Shown here: piece by piece, positions 16,904 through 25,215 of the stretch | Numbering within the stretch: the first letter of the stretch is position 1 | Layout of the letters: the number at the start of each line of letters is the position of its first letter | DNA from: Streptomyces nojiriensis | GTDB taxonomy: Bacteria > Actinomycetota > Actinomycetes > Streptomycetales > Streptomycetaceae | Direction of reading: 5' to 3' | DNA: 64,000 nt | Assembly (NCBI RefSeq): GCF_017639205.1 | Contig: NZ_CP071139.1 | Span: 930,001-994,000 of the forward strand | The notes under the pieces: generated by a model | The model's database searches: none | What the model saw: the letters and a program-made list of their open reading frames with translations, nothing else | What the model was told of the DNA's origin: nothing | Program-made: the position numbers and the translations under genes

Positions 16904-17787
16904 GCCCGCACCCCCGTCGAGACGAGGGAGTCCTCGGTGGTGAGGGAGGGGGCATCGGGGGAACGCAGATGGGCGAGCAGGATTTCCTCCAGGGTCGGGT
17001 GCTCCGTCTGCCAGACCCCGCTGTCGACGGGCCCCCGCAGGCGGACGAGGGCGGTGAGTCCGCGGCCGGTCGTACGGGACTCGACGACGGTGTGGGCGGC
17101 GAGCTGGGCGGAGGCGGCGGCGGGGCCGCTGAGCAGCCGGTGGGCCTCGCCGATCGCGTCGATGGGGCCGCTGAGGCGGATCCGGCCGCGGTCGACGAGC
17201 AGGAGGTGGTCGCAGGCGCCCTCCAGCTCGGTGAGGATGTGCGAGGACATCACCAGGGAGGTGCCGTTGTCGGCGGCGTCGGCCATCAGGGTGCCCATGA
17301 GCTCGCGCCGGGCGAGCGGGTCGAGGTCGGCCATCGGCTCGTCGAGGAGCAGCAGGCCGGGGCGCTTGCCGAGGGCCAGGGCCAGGGCGACGCGGGTGCG
17401 CTGGCCGCCGGAGAGGGCACGGACCTTGGTGCGCGGGTCGAGCTCCCCGGCCGCGACGATCCGCTCCGCCGTCGTCGCGGCCCAGCGCCCCGGGTTGAGC
17501 TCGCGACCCATCCGCAGGGTCTCGCCGACCGTGAACTGCGGGTAGAGGGGCTTGTTCTGGCCGACGTACGCGAGCGTCTCGCGGGGCACGGTGCGCAGGG
17601 TGCCCTCCGTGGGGAGCACGAGGCCGGCGGCGAGGCCTAACAGGGAGGATTTCCCGGCGCCGTTGGGCCCGACGAGCGCGCACACCCGGCCTGCGGGAAG
17701 GCGGAACGAACAGTCGCGCAGCGCCCAGCCTCCCCGGCGCCCGTGGCGCAGCCCGAGGCCCTCGGCCTCGATCACGGTTTCTGTCAT
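16900..17787 (-). CDS. ABC transporter ATP-binding protein
   Basis: A 295-residue ABC ATPase: Walker A GPNGAGKSS, Q-loop YVGQNKPLYPQFT, signature LSGGQRTRVALALAL, Walker B GLLLLDEPMADLD, and H-loop SSHIL. The C-terminal 80 residues are a small extra domain common in YtrB-like ATPases. The ATG start overlaps the gntR stop as ATGA. With the permease it forms an exporter usually induced by cell-wall-active compounds in relatives; here the ligand is unknown. Confidence 0.92.
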   Translation of the reverse strand: MTETVIEAEGLGLRHGRRGGWALRDCSFRLPAGRVCALVGPNGAGKSSLLGLAAGLVLPTEGTLRTVPRETLAYVGQNKPLYPQFTVGETLRMGRELNPGRWAATTAERIVAAGELDPRTKVRALSGGQRTRVALALALGKRPGLLLLDEPMADLDPLARRELMGTLMADAADNGTSLVMSSHILTELEGACDHLLLVDRGRIRLSGPIDAIGEAHRLLSGPAAASAQLAAHTVVESRTTGRGLTALVRLRGPVDSGVWQTEHPTLEEILLAHLRSPDAPSLTTEDSLVSTGVRA

Positions 17788-18173
17788 GCTTCGCCGTCCC
17801 CCTTGAAGTGTTGTTCCAGTACGGATGTGAAGAGCGCGGCCACGTCGTCGCGCTCCAAGCCGGCGTCCTGGGCCCGCCGGGCCCAGTCGGCGAGTTCGGC
17901 GTGCAGCGGAGACTCCGCCGGGGCGCTGCCCAGGGATTTCCGGATGAAGGTGCCCAGCCCCCGCTTCGCCTCGACGAGACCTTCGCGTTCCAGTTCGCGG
18001 TAGGCCTTGAGGACGGTGTTCGGGTTGATCGCGGTGGCCTCCACGACCTCCCGCGCCGTCGGCAGCTTGTCGCCCGGCTCCAGCAGGCCCAGGCGCAGGG
18101 CCTGCTTGGTCTGCTGGACGATCTGCACGTACGTGGCGATGCCGCTGCGCCGGTCGATGCGGTACTCCAGCAC
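17784..18173 (-). CDS. GntR-family regulator, YtrA subfamily
   Basis: A 129-residue protein: winged helix TYVQIVQQTKQALRLGLLEPGDKLPTAREVVEATAINPNTVLKAYRELEREGLV, then a short C-terminal helical tail without a ligand domain, which is the YtrA type. It heads the operon with the ABC transporter and overlaps the ATPase gene by four bases. The GTG start lies inside a 24-bp inverted repeat (18171-18224) whose AT-rich centre (ACTAGTTAAGTAGT) probably serves as its operator, giving autorepression. An AAAGGGTGG ribosome site lies seven bases upstream. Confidence 0.92.
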   Translation of the reverse strand: MLEYRIDRRSGIATYVQIVQQTKQALRLGLLEPGDKLPTAREVVEATAINPNTVLKAYRELEREGLVEAKRGLGTFIRKSLGSAPAESPLHAELADWARRAQDAGLERDDVAALFTSVLEQHFKGDGEA

Positions 18174-18224
18174 GCCTGCACCACCCTTTCACTAGTTAAG
18201 TAGTGAAAGGGTGGTGCAGGCGTG
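18171..18224. repeat. 24-bp perfect inverted repeat at the gntR promoter/start
   Basis: Arms 18171-18194 and 18201-18224 are perfect inverted copies around a six-base centre GTTAAG. The left arm contains the gntR start codon, ribosome site and leader; the right arm is their mirror image. YtrA-type operators are short palindromes, so only the inner part is needed for binding. The rest looks like an inverted duplication of the gene start. Confidence 0.85.
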
Positions 18225-18300
18225 GGCCCGCTGTCAACTCATTCTGGAATCAGGGGGGATTCAGGGAGTCCAGGGGGATTCAGGAAGGATGACGTACGGG

Positions 18301-18435
18301 GCGCGCAGGGACATGCGTACCGGATCCGGCACGCTCGTCCTACGGTTCGTCCTTCGGCTCGTCCCTCAGCCACAGCGGGTGCTCCCGCTGCGCCCAGGGG
18401 CGCTCGACGGACCCGGTACGCATGCCCCTGCGCGC
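18301..18435. repeat. 27-bp near-perfect inverted repeat spanning the cytochrome b gene end
   Basis: Arm 18301-18327 and arm 18409-18435 match as inverted copies at 25 of 27 positions. The right arm codes for RRGMRTGSV of the cytochrome b C-terminus; the left arm lies beyond its stop. Between 18250 and 18284 lie two direct copies of CAGGGGGATTCAGG-like sequence. A very long stem-loop terminator or an inverted duplication is possible. Confidence 0.7.
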
Positions 18436-19017
18436 CTCCGGGTCGGCGAGCGCCATCCTGATGTGCCCGGCCAGCACCACCCCGATGGCCAGGGCCAGCC
18501 AGTCGTGCACGAAGGTGGCACTGGTACGCCAGATCAGCGGTGCCAGGTGGGTGAACCACATCAGCAGACCGGTCGCCAGCATCACCAGGACGGCCCCTGC
18601 GATCCACGACGCGTAGATCTTCTGTCCGGCGTTGAACTTCCCCGCGGGCCGGGAACCGCGCCGGCGGTCGCGGCGCCGCACGGCGCGCAGCCACTTCCTG
18701 TCGTGCGGTCCGAAACGGTTCAGCCTGCGCAGATCGGCCCGGAAGGCGGGCGAGGCGAGTCCGGCCAGGAACGGCGCGGGCAGCAGGATCCCGGCCCACT
18801 CGTGGACCGTCACCACCAGAGCCCTGCGGCCGACCAGTTCGGCGAGCTGCGGTACGTACAGCGCGGCCGCGGTCGCCACGCACAGCAGGGTCAGTGCGGC
18901 GGTCGTGCGGTGGACCCAGCGCTCGGCACGCGTGAACCTGGCGACCCGTCGGGCCGGTTCAGACGGTGGGGGTGTCACTGCGCCCGTTGGACCCGCCGAC
19001 CCAGGCGTCGACGTCAT
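18340..19017 (-). CDS. Membrane cytochrome b (b561 / formate dehydrogenase gamma type)
   Basis: A 225-residue protein with about four membrane helices. FTRAERWVHRTTAALTLLCVATAAALYV, VTVHEWAGILLPAPFLAGL, KIYASWIAGAVLVMLATGLLMWF and TFVHDWLALAIGVVLAGHIRMAL carry the His residues expected for two b haems. ATG 19017 has AGGAG upstream and overlaps the molybdoenzyme gene by 59 bases, so the two are co-translated. It probably passes electrons between quinone and the partner enzyme. Confidence 0.85.
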   Translation of the reverse strand: MTSTPGSAGPTGAVTPPPSEPARRVARFTRAERWVHRTTAALTLLCVATAAALYVPQLAELVGRRALVVTVHEWAGILLPAPFLAGLASPAFRADLRRLNRFGPHDRKWLRAVRRRDRRRGSRPAGKFNAGQKIYASWIAGAVLVMLATGLLMWFTHLAPLIWRTSATFVHDWLALAIGVVLAGHIRMALADPEARRGMRTGSVERPWAQREHPLWLRDEPKDEP

Positions 19018-19684
19018 AGCCCCGCTCCTCCCAGTAGCCGGGTCGCACCTCGGACGTGACGGTGATCCCGGAGAGCCATTTCGCCGACTTGTAGAAGTAC
19101 ATCGGCGCGACGTAGAGCCGGACCGGGCCGCCGTGCGAGTGGCTGACCGGCTCGTCCTGCATCTGCAGACAGACCAGCACGTCGTCGCGCCGGGCCTGCT
19201 GGAGCGTGAGGCTCTCGCTGTACGCGCCGTCGAAGCAGGTGAAGCGGATCGCCTTGGCCTCGGGACGGACACCGGCGGCGTCCAGCAGCAGGGACAGGGA
19301 GACGCCGGAGAAGGGGGTCTCGGGGACCCGCCAGCCGGTGACGCACTGCACGTCCCTCACGACACGGTTCTGCGGCAGCGCGCGCAGGGCGTCGAGGGTG
19401 TACGTCGCGGGGCGCTCGACCAGACCGTCCACGGTGAGCCGGTAGTTCTGCTCGTTCTTCCGCGGTACGGAGGTGGCCACGGAGTAGTAGCGGAAGCCAC
19501 CGCCGTTGGGCAGCAGCCCGGTGAGCCCGGTCGGGTCCTTGTCCGAGGCGGCCCCGAGGAAGGACTCGATGCCGCGCTGCACGTACGGTGCGGCAACGAG
19601 GCCCCCGGCGCCGAGCCCGAGCATGCCGAGCACGAGCCGGCGACCGACGGGGGTGCCCTCGAAGTCGGGGTGGTCTGTCGTCAC
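18959..19684 (-). CDS. Molybdopterin-dependent oxidoreductase (sulfite oxidase / MsrP-YedY-like)
   Basis: A 241-residue protein. RRLVLGMLGLGAGGLVAAPYVQR is a Tat-type or anchor N-terminus. RLTVDGLVERPATYTLDALRALPQ, then VRDVQCVTGWRV (Cys as molybdenum ligand), VSLSLLLDAAGV, FTCFDGAYSESL and GGPVRLYVAPMYFYKSAKWLSGI fit the sulfite-oxidase fold. With the cytochrome b next door it resembles a membrane-linked MsrPQ-like or sulfite-oxidising pair. The start is uncertain: GTG 19684 is used, GTG 19717 is also open. The substrate is inferred only as an oxidised or reducible sulfur compound. Confidence 0.85.
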   Translation of the reverse strand: MTTDHPDFEGTPVGRRLVLGMLGLGAGGLVAAPYVQRGIESFLGAASDKDPTGLTGLLPNGGGFRYYSVATSVPRKNEQNYRLTVDGLVERPATYTLDALRALPQNRVVRDVQCVTGWRVPETPFSGVSLSLLLDAAGVRPEAKAIRFTCFDGAYSESLTLQQARRDDVLVCLQMQDEPVSHSHGGPVRLYVAPMYFYKSAKWLSGITVTSEVRPGYWEERGYDVDAWVGGSNGRSDTPTV

Positions 19685-19895
19685 CCCTCGATTCCAGCAC
19701 CCCGGGATGCCGGACACCAGGCAGACCGGGGCGACGTCAGACTTCCGTCACAGATCAGGGGCGGGCTGCCGGCAGGCGTCCTCCCGGCAGGCGCCCTACC
19801 GGGCCGGTCGGGTTTCGGGCAGGATGACCCGGCGCACCGGAGGTCACCCGCGGCGGTGGCCCCCGCCCGGTCCCGACCGTGATCCGGAGGTCCCA

Positions 19896-21122
19896 GTGGC
19901 TTGGCACGACGACCAGGCGCGGCGTGACGAGCTGTACCGCGACCCCTATCCGCTCTACGACCGTGCGCGCCGGACCGAGGGGCTGATGTACGTCCCCGAG
20001 TTCGACGCGTGGCTGGTGGCGCGCGACCAGGACGTACGGGAGGTGCTGCTGCGCGCGGAGGACTTCTCCTCGGCCAACGCCCTGCTGCCGGACGTACCGC
20101 TCTCGGAGGCGGCGCTCGGCGTCCTGCCGCGGGGGTTCGGCCCCCGGCCCACCGTCGTGTCCAGCGACGGCGCGGCCCACCGCCGGCACCGGGCCCCGCT
20201 GAACCGCGGGCTGTCCGCCGCCCGGGTGGCAGCGCTGCTGCCGTACGCCCGGACATGCGCGGAGGGGCTGGTCGACGGGTTCGCGGCGGACGGGTCCGCG
20301 GAACTGGTGGAGGCGTACGCCCGGCGGTTGCCCGGGATGGTGGTCGGACGGCTGATCGGGCTGGACCCCGCCGACGTGCCCGCGGCCGTGCACGGCGGCT
20401 ACCGGGCCGAGGAACTGCTGTTCCGCCCGCTGTCGCCGCAGGGGCAGGCGGCCGCCGCCGAGGACGTGGTCGCGCTCCAGCACCTGCTGGACGGGTACGT
20501 CCGCGAGCGGCGCGAGCGCCCCCGGGACGACATGTGCTCGACCATGGTGGCCGCCCTGGCCCCCGGTGACGGCGAGCTCACCCTCGAACAGCGCCACGAG
20601 CTGGTGACGAGCCTGCAGAACCTGCTGATCGCCGGATTCCTCACCACGAGCGCCCTCATCGGCACCATGCTGCTGCACCTGCTCGGCGACCGGCGGCAGT
20701 GGCGGACGCTCCGCGCCGATCCGTCCCTGATCCCGGCGGCGGTGGAGGAGGCCGTCCGCCACGACACCGCCATCCAGGCCTTCCGGCGGACCACCACCCG
20801 GCCGGTGACGCTGGCCGGGACGAAGCTGCCGGCGGCGGCCACCGTGCTGGTGGCCTACGGCTCGGCCAACCGCGATGAGCGACGGTACGAGCGAGCCGGG
20901 GAGTTCGACATCACCCGGCCCGGGAACCGGCAGCACCTCGCCTTCGGGTACGGAACCCACGGCTGCCCCGGTTCCCAACTGGCCCGCGATCAGCTCCGTC
21001 TGACCCTCGACCTGTTCATCCGCCGCATGCCGGAGCTGCGACTGGACCGGGACCGCCCACAGCCGCGGATGAGGCCCACGCTGATCCACCGCTCACCGCA
21101 GGCCCTGTACGTCACCTGGTGA
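19896..21122 (+). CDS. Cytochrome P450
   Basis: A 408-residue soluble P450. The I-helix motif is AGFLTTS, the K-helix ExxR is EAVR in VEEAVRHDTAIQAFRRTT, and the haem loop is FGYGTHGCPGSQLARDQL with the Cys ligand near residue 350. The GTG start has GGAGG six bases upstream. It is divergent from the molybdoenzyme operon. No ferredoxin gene is adjacent, so electrons must come from elsewhere. The substrate is unknown; the sequence looks like biosynthetic or hydroxylating CYPs of actinomycetes. Confidence 0.92.
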   Translation: MAWHDDQARRDELYRDPYPLYDRARRTEGLMYVPEFDAWLVARDQDVREVLLRAEDFSSANALLPDVPLSEAALGVLPRGFGPRPTVVSSDGAAHRRHRAPLNRGLSAARVAALLPYARTCAEGLVDGFAADGSAELVEAYARRLPGMVVGRLIGLDPADVPAAVHGGYRAEELLFRPLSPQGQAAAAEDVVALQHLLDGYVRERRERPRDDMCSTMVAALAPGDGELTLEQRHELVTSLQNLLIAGFLTTSALIGTMLLHLLGDRRQWRTLRADPSLIPAAVEEAVRHDTAIQAFRRTTTRPVTLAGTKLPAAATVLVAYGSANRDERRYERAGEFDITRPGNRQHLAFGYGTHGCPGSQLARDQLRLTLDLFIRRMPELRLDRDRPQPRMRPTLIHRSPQALYVTW

Positions 21123-21441
21123 CGCGGCGGCCGTCCACGCGTCCGAGCTGCGCGGGGCGCGGGGCGCGGGTGTGGCGACGGACCCCGGCCCCGCTGGTTG
21201 CGGGTTGTCGCCGGAGTGTGGCGGGCCCGTGGCAGGGTCCGCGCGCACCTGGTCGGGGCATCCCTCCCTGCCTGGCATCCCCGGCCCCCGCTCCTGGTGT
21301 GCGCCTCCGGTGCCCCAACCGTGAGCACACCCCGCCCCGTCGAAACCGGCACCGGCGGGGCAACCCCACAGGGGCTCACGACGTCCTCCCGTACAGGACG
21401 CGCCGCCCGAGAGACGGTGCGTGTACCGCTGAGAGGACCAC
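21123..21441. other. Intergenic region, no gene supported
   Basis: About 320 bases between the P450 and the EF-hand gene. Frames here are shadows, with no ribosome site or family resemblance. It presumably holds the EF-hand promoter. Confidence 0.5.
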
Positions 21442-21444
21442 GTG

Positions 21445-21696
21445 ATGAGTGAGAAGGCCCGGCGCCTGTTCGACGCCCTCGACCTCGACCAGGACGGCAC
21501 GCTGACCCGCGCCGAGGTCATCGGCGCCCTGCGCTCCAAGGGCCCGACCCTCGCGGCGCAGGGAGCCATCCCCGTCTGGGGCGTCGGGGACACCGACGAC
21601 TCCTCGGCGCTCTTCGACGCGGCCGACCAGAACGGCGACCGCGTGCTGACGTTCGAGGAGTTCGCGGCCGTGGTCGACCGGCGCTTCGGCTGGTAG
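21445..21696 (+). CDS. Small EF-hand calcium-binding protein
   Basis: An 83-residue protein with two EF-hands: loop 1 DLDQDGTLTRAE (from about residue 12) and loop 2 DAADQNGDRVLTFEE (about 57-71). The Asp/Asn/Gly/Glu pattern for Ca coordination is intact. Small EF-hand (calmodulin/calerythrin-like) proteins are common in streptomycetes and are thought to buffer or sense Ca. ATG 21445 or GTG 21442 can start it. A GC-rich hairpin at 21705-21725 follows the stop. Confidence 0.85.
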   Translation: MSEKARRLFDALDLDQDGTLTRAEVIGALRSKGPTLAAQGAIPVWGVGDTDDSSALFDAADQNGDRVLTFEEFAAVVDRRFGW

Positions 21697-21850
21697 CGGC
21701 GGAACGGCGGCGGCGCCGCCGGCCTGAGCCGTCAACTCCCGGATCCGGTCCGACGGTCCGGGGCGGGGCCGGTCCGGGCATTGGGTACGCTCTCGGTTGA
21801 CTTCGGGGCGCCGGCAGGTGCTGGATCGCCGCAATCAGAGATGGGTCCCC

Positions 21851-23614
21851 ATGGGCAGCGCACCTTCCGCCGACTTCTTCCAGCCGCTCAAGGCGGACGA
21901 CCCGGCCGTCGTGGGCGGCTACCGCCTGGCGGCCGTGCTGGGCTCGGGCGGCATGGGCAAGGTCTACCTCTCCTACACGCCGGGCGGCCGGCCCATCGCC
22001 ATCAAGGTGATCCGGCCCGAGTTCAGCGAGGACCCCGAGTTCCGGCGGCGCTTCCAGCAGGAGGTGCGGGCCGCGGAGCGGGTCCAGGGGCTCTACACCG
22101 CACCGGTCATCGACTCGGACACCGAAGGCGCCCAGCCCTGGCTGGCCACGGCCTACGTGCCGGGCCCTTCGCTCGCCCACGCCGTGGCCCGGCACGGCGC
22201 GCTGCCGGTGCGCAGCGTGCTGCTGCTGACCGTCGGGGTCGCCGAGGCACTGCACGTCATCCACGGTGCGGGGATCGTCCACCGGGATCTGAAGCCCGCC
22301 AATGTACTGCTCGCCTCCGACGGGCCGCGCGTCATCGACTTCGGCATCGCCCGGGCCGCCGACTCCACCGCCCTGACGAGCACCGGCGTCAGCGTCGGCA
22401 CCCCGGCGTTCATGGCGCCCGAACAGGCCTCGGCCGGGACGGTCACCCCGGCCACCGACGTCTTCGCCCTGGGTCAGATCGCGGCCTTCACCGCGATCGG
22501 GGCGTCCGTCTTCGGCGACGGGCCCTCGCACGCGGTGCTCTACCGGATCGTGCACGAGGACCCCGACCTCAGCGCCCTGCCCGAGCAGCTGCGACCGGTG
22601 GTGACCCGCTGCCTCAGCCGCGATCCGGCCGACCGGCCGGCCCTGAGCGAGATCATCGAGCTGTGCAACGCGGCCTCGGAGGCCCCGCTGCGGCAGGGCG
22701 AGGACTGGCTGCCGCGGGCCGTCGCCGGTTCCATCACCGAGCGGCTCCGGCTGCCCGCCCCGGCGCCGACTCCGGCTCCGGCGCCGATTCCGACCGAGGT
22801 CTCGCCGCAGCCCCCGGCCCAGGCACCGGTTCCGGCTGCGCCCGGGTACACGCCGACCGGGGTGGCCGCCGCCGCGCCGACGCAGACGGCTCCGGTTCAC
22901 GGGGCTCCGGGTGCCGTGCCGCCGGGTTACCGGACGCCGCCCCCGTACGCGCAGCCTTCGTACCCGCAGCCCTCGTACGCCCCGGGACACGGCACGCCCC
23001 CGCCGTTCCACACCCAGCCCTTCGTTCCCGGTCCGTCCGGTCCGCCGCGCCCGAAGCGGACGGGACTGATCGTCATCGGGGCGGTCGCGGCGGCGGTCGT
23101 CGGGCTGGTCGTCCTCGGGTCAATGCTGCCCGACGGCTCCGGCAAGGGCGGCGGCGACAAGGCGTCGGGCGCCTCGCAGCAGCGGCCCGACCCGCAGCCG
23201 GTCTCGTACCAGGGCATCGAGGTGCCCCAGAACCACCAGTTGATGTTCGCCGACAACCCGCCGCGCCCGGCCGAGGAGCCGACCGGCGCCGGGGTGCTCT
23301 ACGGGCACGCGGACCTCTTCTACTACCGGGACACCCTGTTCGGGGACGAGAAGTTCGGTACCGCGAACGGCAAGCTCGTCGTGCTGAACAACTCCGAGAA
23401 GGGCTCTCTGGAGACCTGCCGGGCGGTAACCCGCTTCACCGAGAAGGTCGGCCTCGACCAGCTCACGGACGGTTCGCAGGTCTGCGTCCTGAGCAAGGCC
23501 GGCCACATCACGCTGGCGACCTTCCGCGGCGGGTCGGGCGGGAAGGGTGAGACCAGGTTCATCACCGTCGACCTGACGGTCTGGCGCAATGCCGAGGCCG
23601 CCGCGAAGAACTAG
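21851..23614 (+). CDS. Membrane-anchored Ser/Thr protein kinase
   Basis: A 587-residue protein. The kinase domain has VLGSGGMGKVYL (P-loop), AIKVIRPE (Lys), IVHRDLKPANVLL (catalytic loop), VIDFGIARA (DFG) and GTPAFMAPEQA. After about residue 280 comes a Pro/Ala/Tyr-rich linker with APAP and PQPSYP repeats. A single membrane helix (GLIVIGAVAAAVVGLVVLGSM) follows near residue 410, then an extracellular domain of about 150 residues with two cysteines, perhaps a ligand sensor. The ATG at 21851 is preferred over the in-frame TTG 21797. It is typical of the Hanks-type kinases of streptomycetes. Confidence 0.92.
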   Translation: MGSAPSADFFQPLKADDPAVVGGYRLAAVLGSGGMGKVYLSYTPGGRPIAIKVIRPEFSEDPEFRRRFQQEVRAAERVQGLYTAPVIDSDTEGAQPWLATAYVPGPSLAHAVARHGALPVRSVLLLTVGVAEALHVIHGAGIVHRDLKPANVLLASDGPRVIDFGIARAADSTALTSTGVSVGTPAFMAPEQASAGTVTPATDVFALGQIAAFTAIGASVFGDGPSHAVLYRIVHEDPDLSALPEQLRPVVTRCLSRDPADRPALSEIIELCNAASEAPLRQGEDWLPRAVAGSITERLRLPAPAPTPAPAPIPTEVSPQPPAQAPVPAAPGYTPTGVAAAAPTQTAPVHGAPGAVPPGYRTPPPYAQPSYPQPSYAPGHGTPPPFHTQPFVPGPSGPPRPKRTGLIVIGAVAAAVVGLVVLGSMLPDGSGKGGGDKASGASQQRPDPQPVSYQGIEVPQNHQLMFADNPPRPAEEPTGAGVLYGHADLFYYRDTLFGDEKFGTANGKLVVLNNSEKGSLETCRAVTRFTEKVGLDQLTDGSQVCVLSKAGHITLATFRGGSGGKGETRFITVDLTVWRNAEAAAKN

Positions 23615-23754
23615 GCGGACGTGTCGCCGGGGCGTCCACTGCCGGGTCGCGTAAGGGCGCCGCGCACAACGGGCCGCCGCATCGGAGAAGATGGCTCTTC
23701 GAAGATCGGCGAGGAGGGCGGCAGGAACTCTGCCGTCCCTGTCCGACGGGGAGG

Positions 23755-24672
23755 ATGGCAACCGTGCGGGAAATAGCGCGTCACGAGGTCGGCGAGGAGC
23801 GGACGAGTCGGGCCCTGGAGGACATCGGCGGGCGGGTCTTCGGCCGCTGGCACGGGCTGCGCTACAACAGCCTGTCCATCAAGGGAATTCAGGAGACGGG
23901 CGACGAGCTCCTGGACCACGTCGGCGCCCTCACCCTCCAGGATCCGCGGCTGGAGGGCGCGCCGGGCCGGCTGGCACTGCGTACGGCGGCGGAGTGCGCG
24001 CTCGGTGTTCTGACGCTCGGAACGTGCCCCGGCGGGGACTACGAGGTCTTCTTCCCCCTCATCGACGAGGAACTCAACAGCGAGGACTTCGCCTTCGGTG
24101 ACGCGGTCGACCAAGCGCCCACGGCGCGGGTCTGGGTGGACGCCTTCGCACTGAGCGTGCTCACCGGACTCGTCTGGGAACAGGCCCGGGTGATCGGCCC
24201 CCTGCTGAAGGAGGACTACGCCCCCATGTTCCACTCGGGGCTGCCGCACTCGCCCCTGAGCTCGGTCTCCGACCCGGCCGAGCTCGCCGAGATGGAGGCG
24301 CTCTGCGCTTACCTCCACCTGGTGGAGACGGCCCGCTCACCCTGGGTCGCGTCCGGGGTCCCGCCCCTGCGCAAGCCCGATGCGGAGGAGCGCGCCGCTG
24401 CCGCCGCGCGGCTCGACGAGGCGGGCACACCGACCGCGGACCAGCGGCTGCTGCGCGTACTCCTCGACGACGACCAGCCCGCGTTCGAGAAGGCCCTGAC
24501 CAGCCGCCTCCTGGAACATCGAGACGGCGCCGGTCCGGACGCCGCGCCGAGGACGCTGCTGCCGGTCACGGCCGTCGCCCTGGCAGCACTCGCCGTACAG
24601 GCACACGGCTGGGAGCTGAACGTGCGTTCCGGTTACCTGCCGGCGGGCCTGCTGCGCGCCTCGGGCCAGTAG
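23755..24672 (+). CDS. Immunity 49 (Imm49)-family-like protein
   Basis: A 305-residue helical soluble protein. The C-terminal half, LLRVLLDDDQPAFEKALTSRLLEHRD then LLPVTAVALAALAVQAHGWEL and a final SGYLPAGLL, resembles Imm49 proteins, as does WVDAFALSVLTGLVWEQ in the middle. Imm49 proteins are proposed immunity factors to polymorphic toxins, but no toxin gene lies near, so this may be an orphan. GTG 23764 has GGGGAGG at better spacing than ATG 23755, so the start could be three codons later. The family assignment is by pattern recognition only. Confidence 0.6.
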   Translation: MATVREIARHEVGEERTSRALEDIGGRVFGRWHGLRYNSLSIKGIQETGDELLDHVGALTLQDPRLEGAPGRLALRTAAECALGVLTLGTCPGGDYEVFFPLIDEELNSEDFAFGDAVDQAPTARVWVDAFALSVLTGLVWEQARVIGPLLKEDYAPMFHSGLPHSPLSSVSDPAELAEMEALCAYLHLVETARSPWVASGVPPLRKPDAEERAAAAARLDEAGTPTADQRLLRVLLDDDQPAFEKALTSRLLEHRDGAGPDAAPRTLLPVTAVALAALAVQAHGWELNVRSGYLPAGLLRASGQ

Positions 24673-24978
24673 GGGCGCAGGAGCAGCCCGTACGCCTCCG
24701 GGCCCGTGCGGCCGAGCGTCCTCGACTCCCGGCTGCCACGGCGGCCGGGAGTACGGCGAGCGCCTTGGCGTTGGAGGCATCGGGTCCGGCCACCGCGCGC
24801 AGCACGGCGGAGTCCGCGGCGGGATCTCCCGGACGTACCGGCGGCCGGGCTCCAGGACCGCGTAGCGGTCCGTCCCATCAGCGGTGGAGCAGCCGCGGCA
24901 CGGGACGATCGTTTCACCGCGGCGCGGGACGGCGGCGGAGGGTGCCGGCACCCTGGCCGACGGGAGGCTGATCATCAC
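24633..24978 (-). pseudogene. Decayed small gene, two frameshifts
   Basis: Three overlapping reverse frames join into one plausible protein. They read MISLPSARV...GETIVPCRGCSTADGTDRYAVLEPGRRYVREIP, then (next frame) ADSAVLRAVAGPDASNAKALAVLPAA, then (third frame) GPEAYGLLLRPYWPEA to a stop at 24633. Each piece has codon use and composition like coding sequence, and each ends where the next begins. The product, about 110 residues, has a CxxC pair near its N-terminus. I do not recognise the family. Sequencing error cannot be excluded. Confidence 0.35.
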
Positions 24979-25215
24979 TTAAGATTCAAGGCGGCCGTTG
25001 GGCTGCGGCTCGTCGCCCTGCGCGGCGGCTGCGGAACGGCCGGGCCGACCGGTCGAGGAGAGCAGCCTGATCCAGGGCCCTGGTCCGGACGGCGACCACA
25101 TGACGCTGATCATGAAGATCCCGGGGAATCGCGTGACCGCCGGCGTGCGTCTCAGTGGTGTGGGGCGCACAGCCCACCCGCCCACGAACAGAAGACCCCC
25201 AGGGAGAAGTGAGGT

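Noticed and set aside
21705..21725. GC-rich hairpin after the EF-hand gene as terminator
   Set aside because: Short stem in very GC-rich sequence; not strong enough to call.
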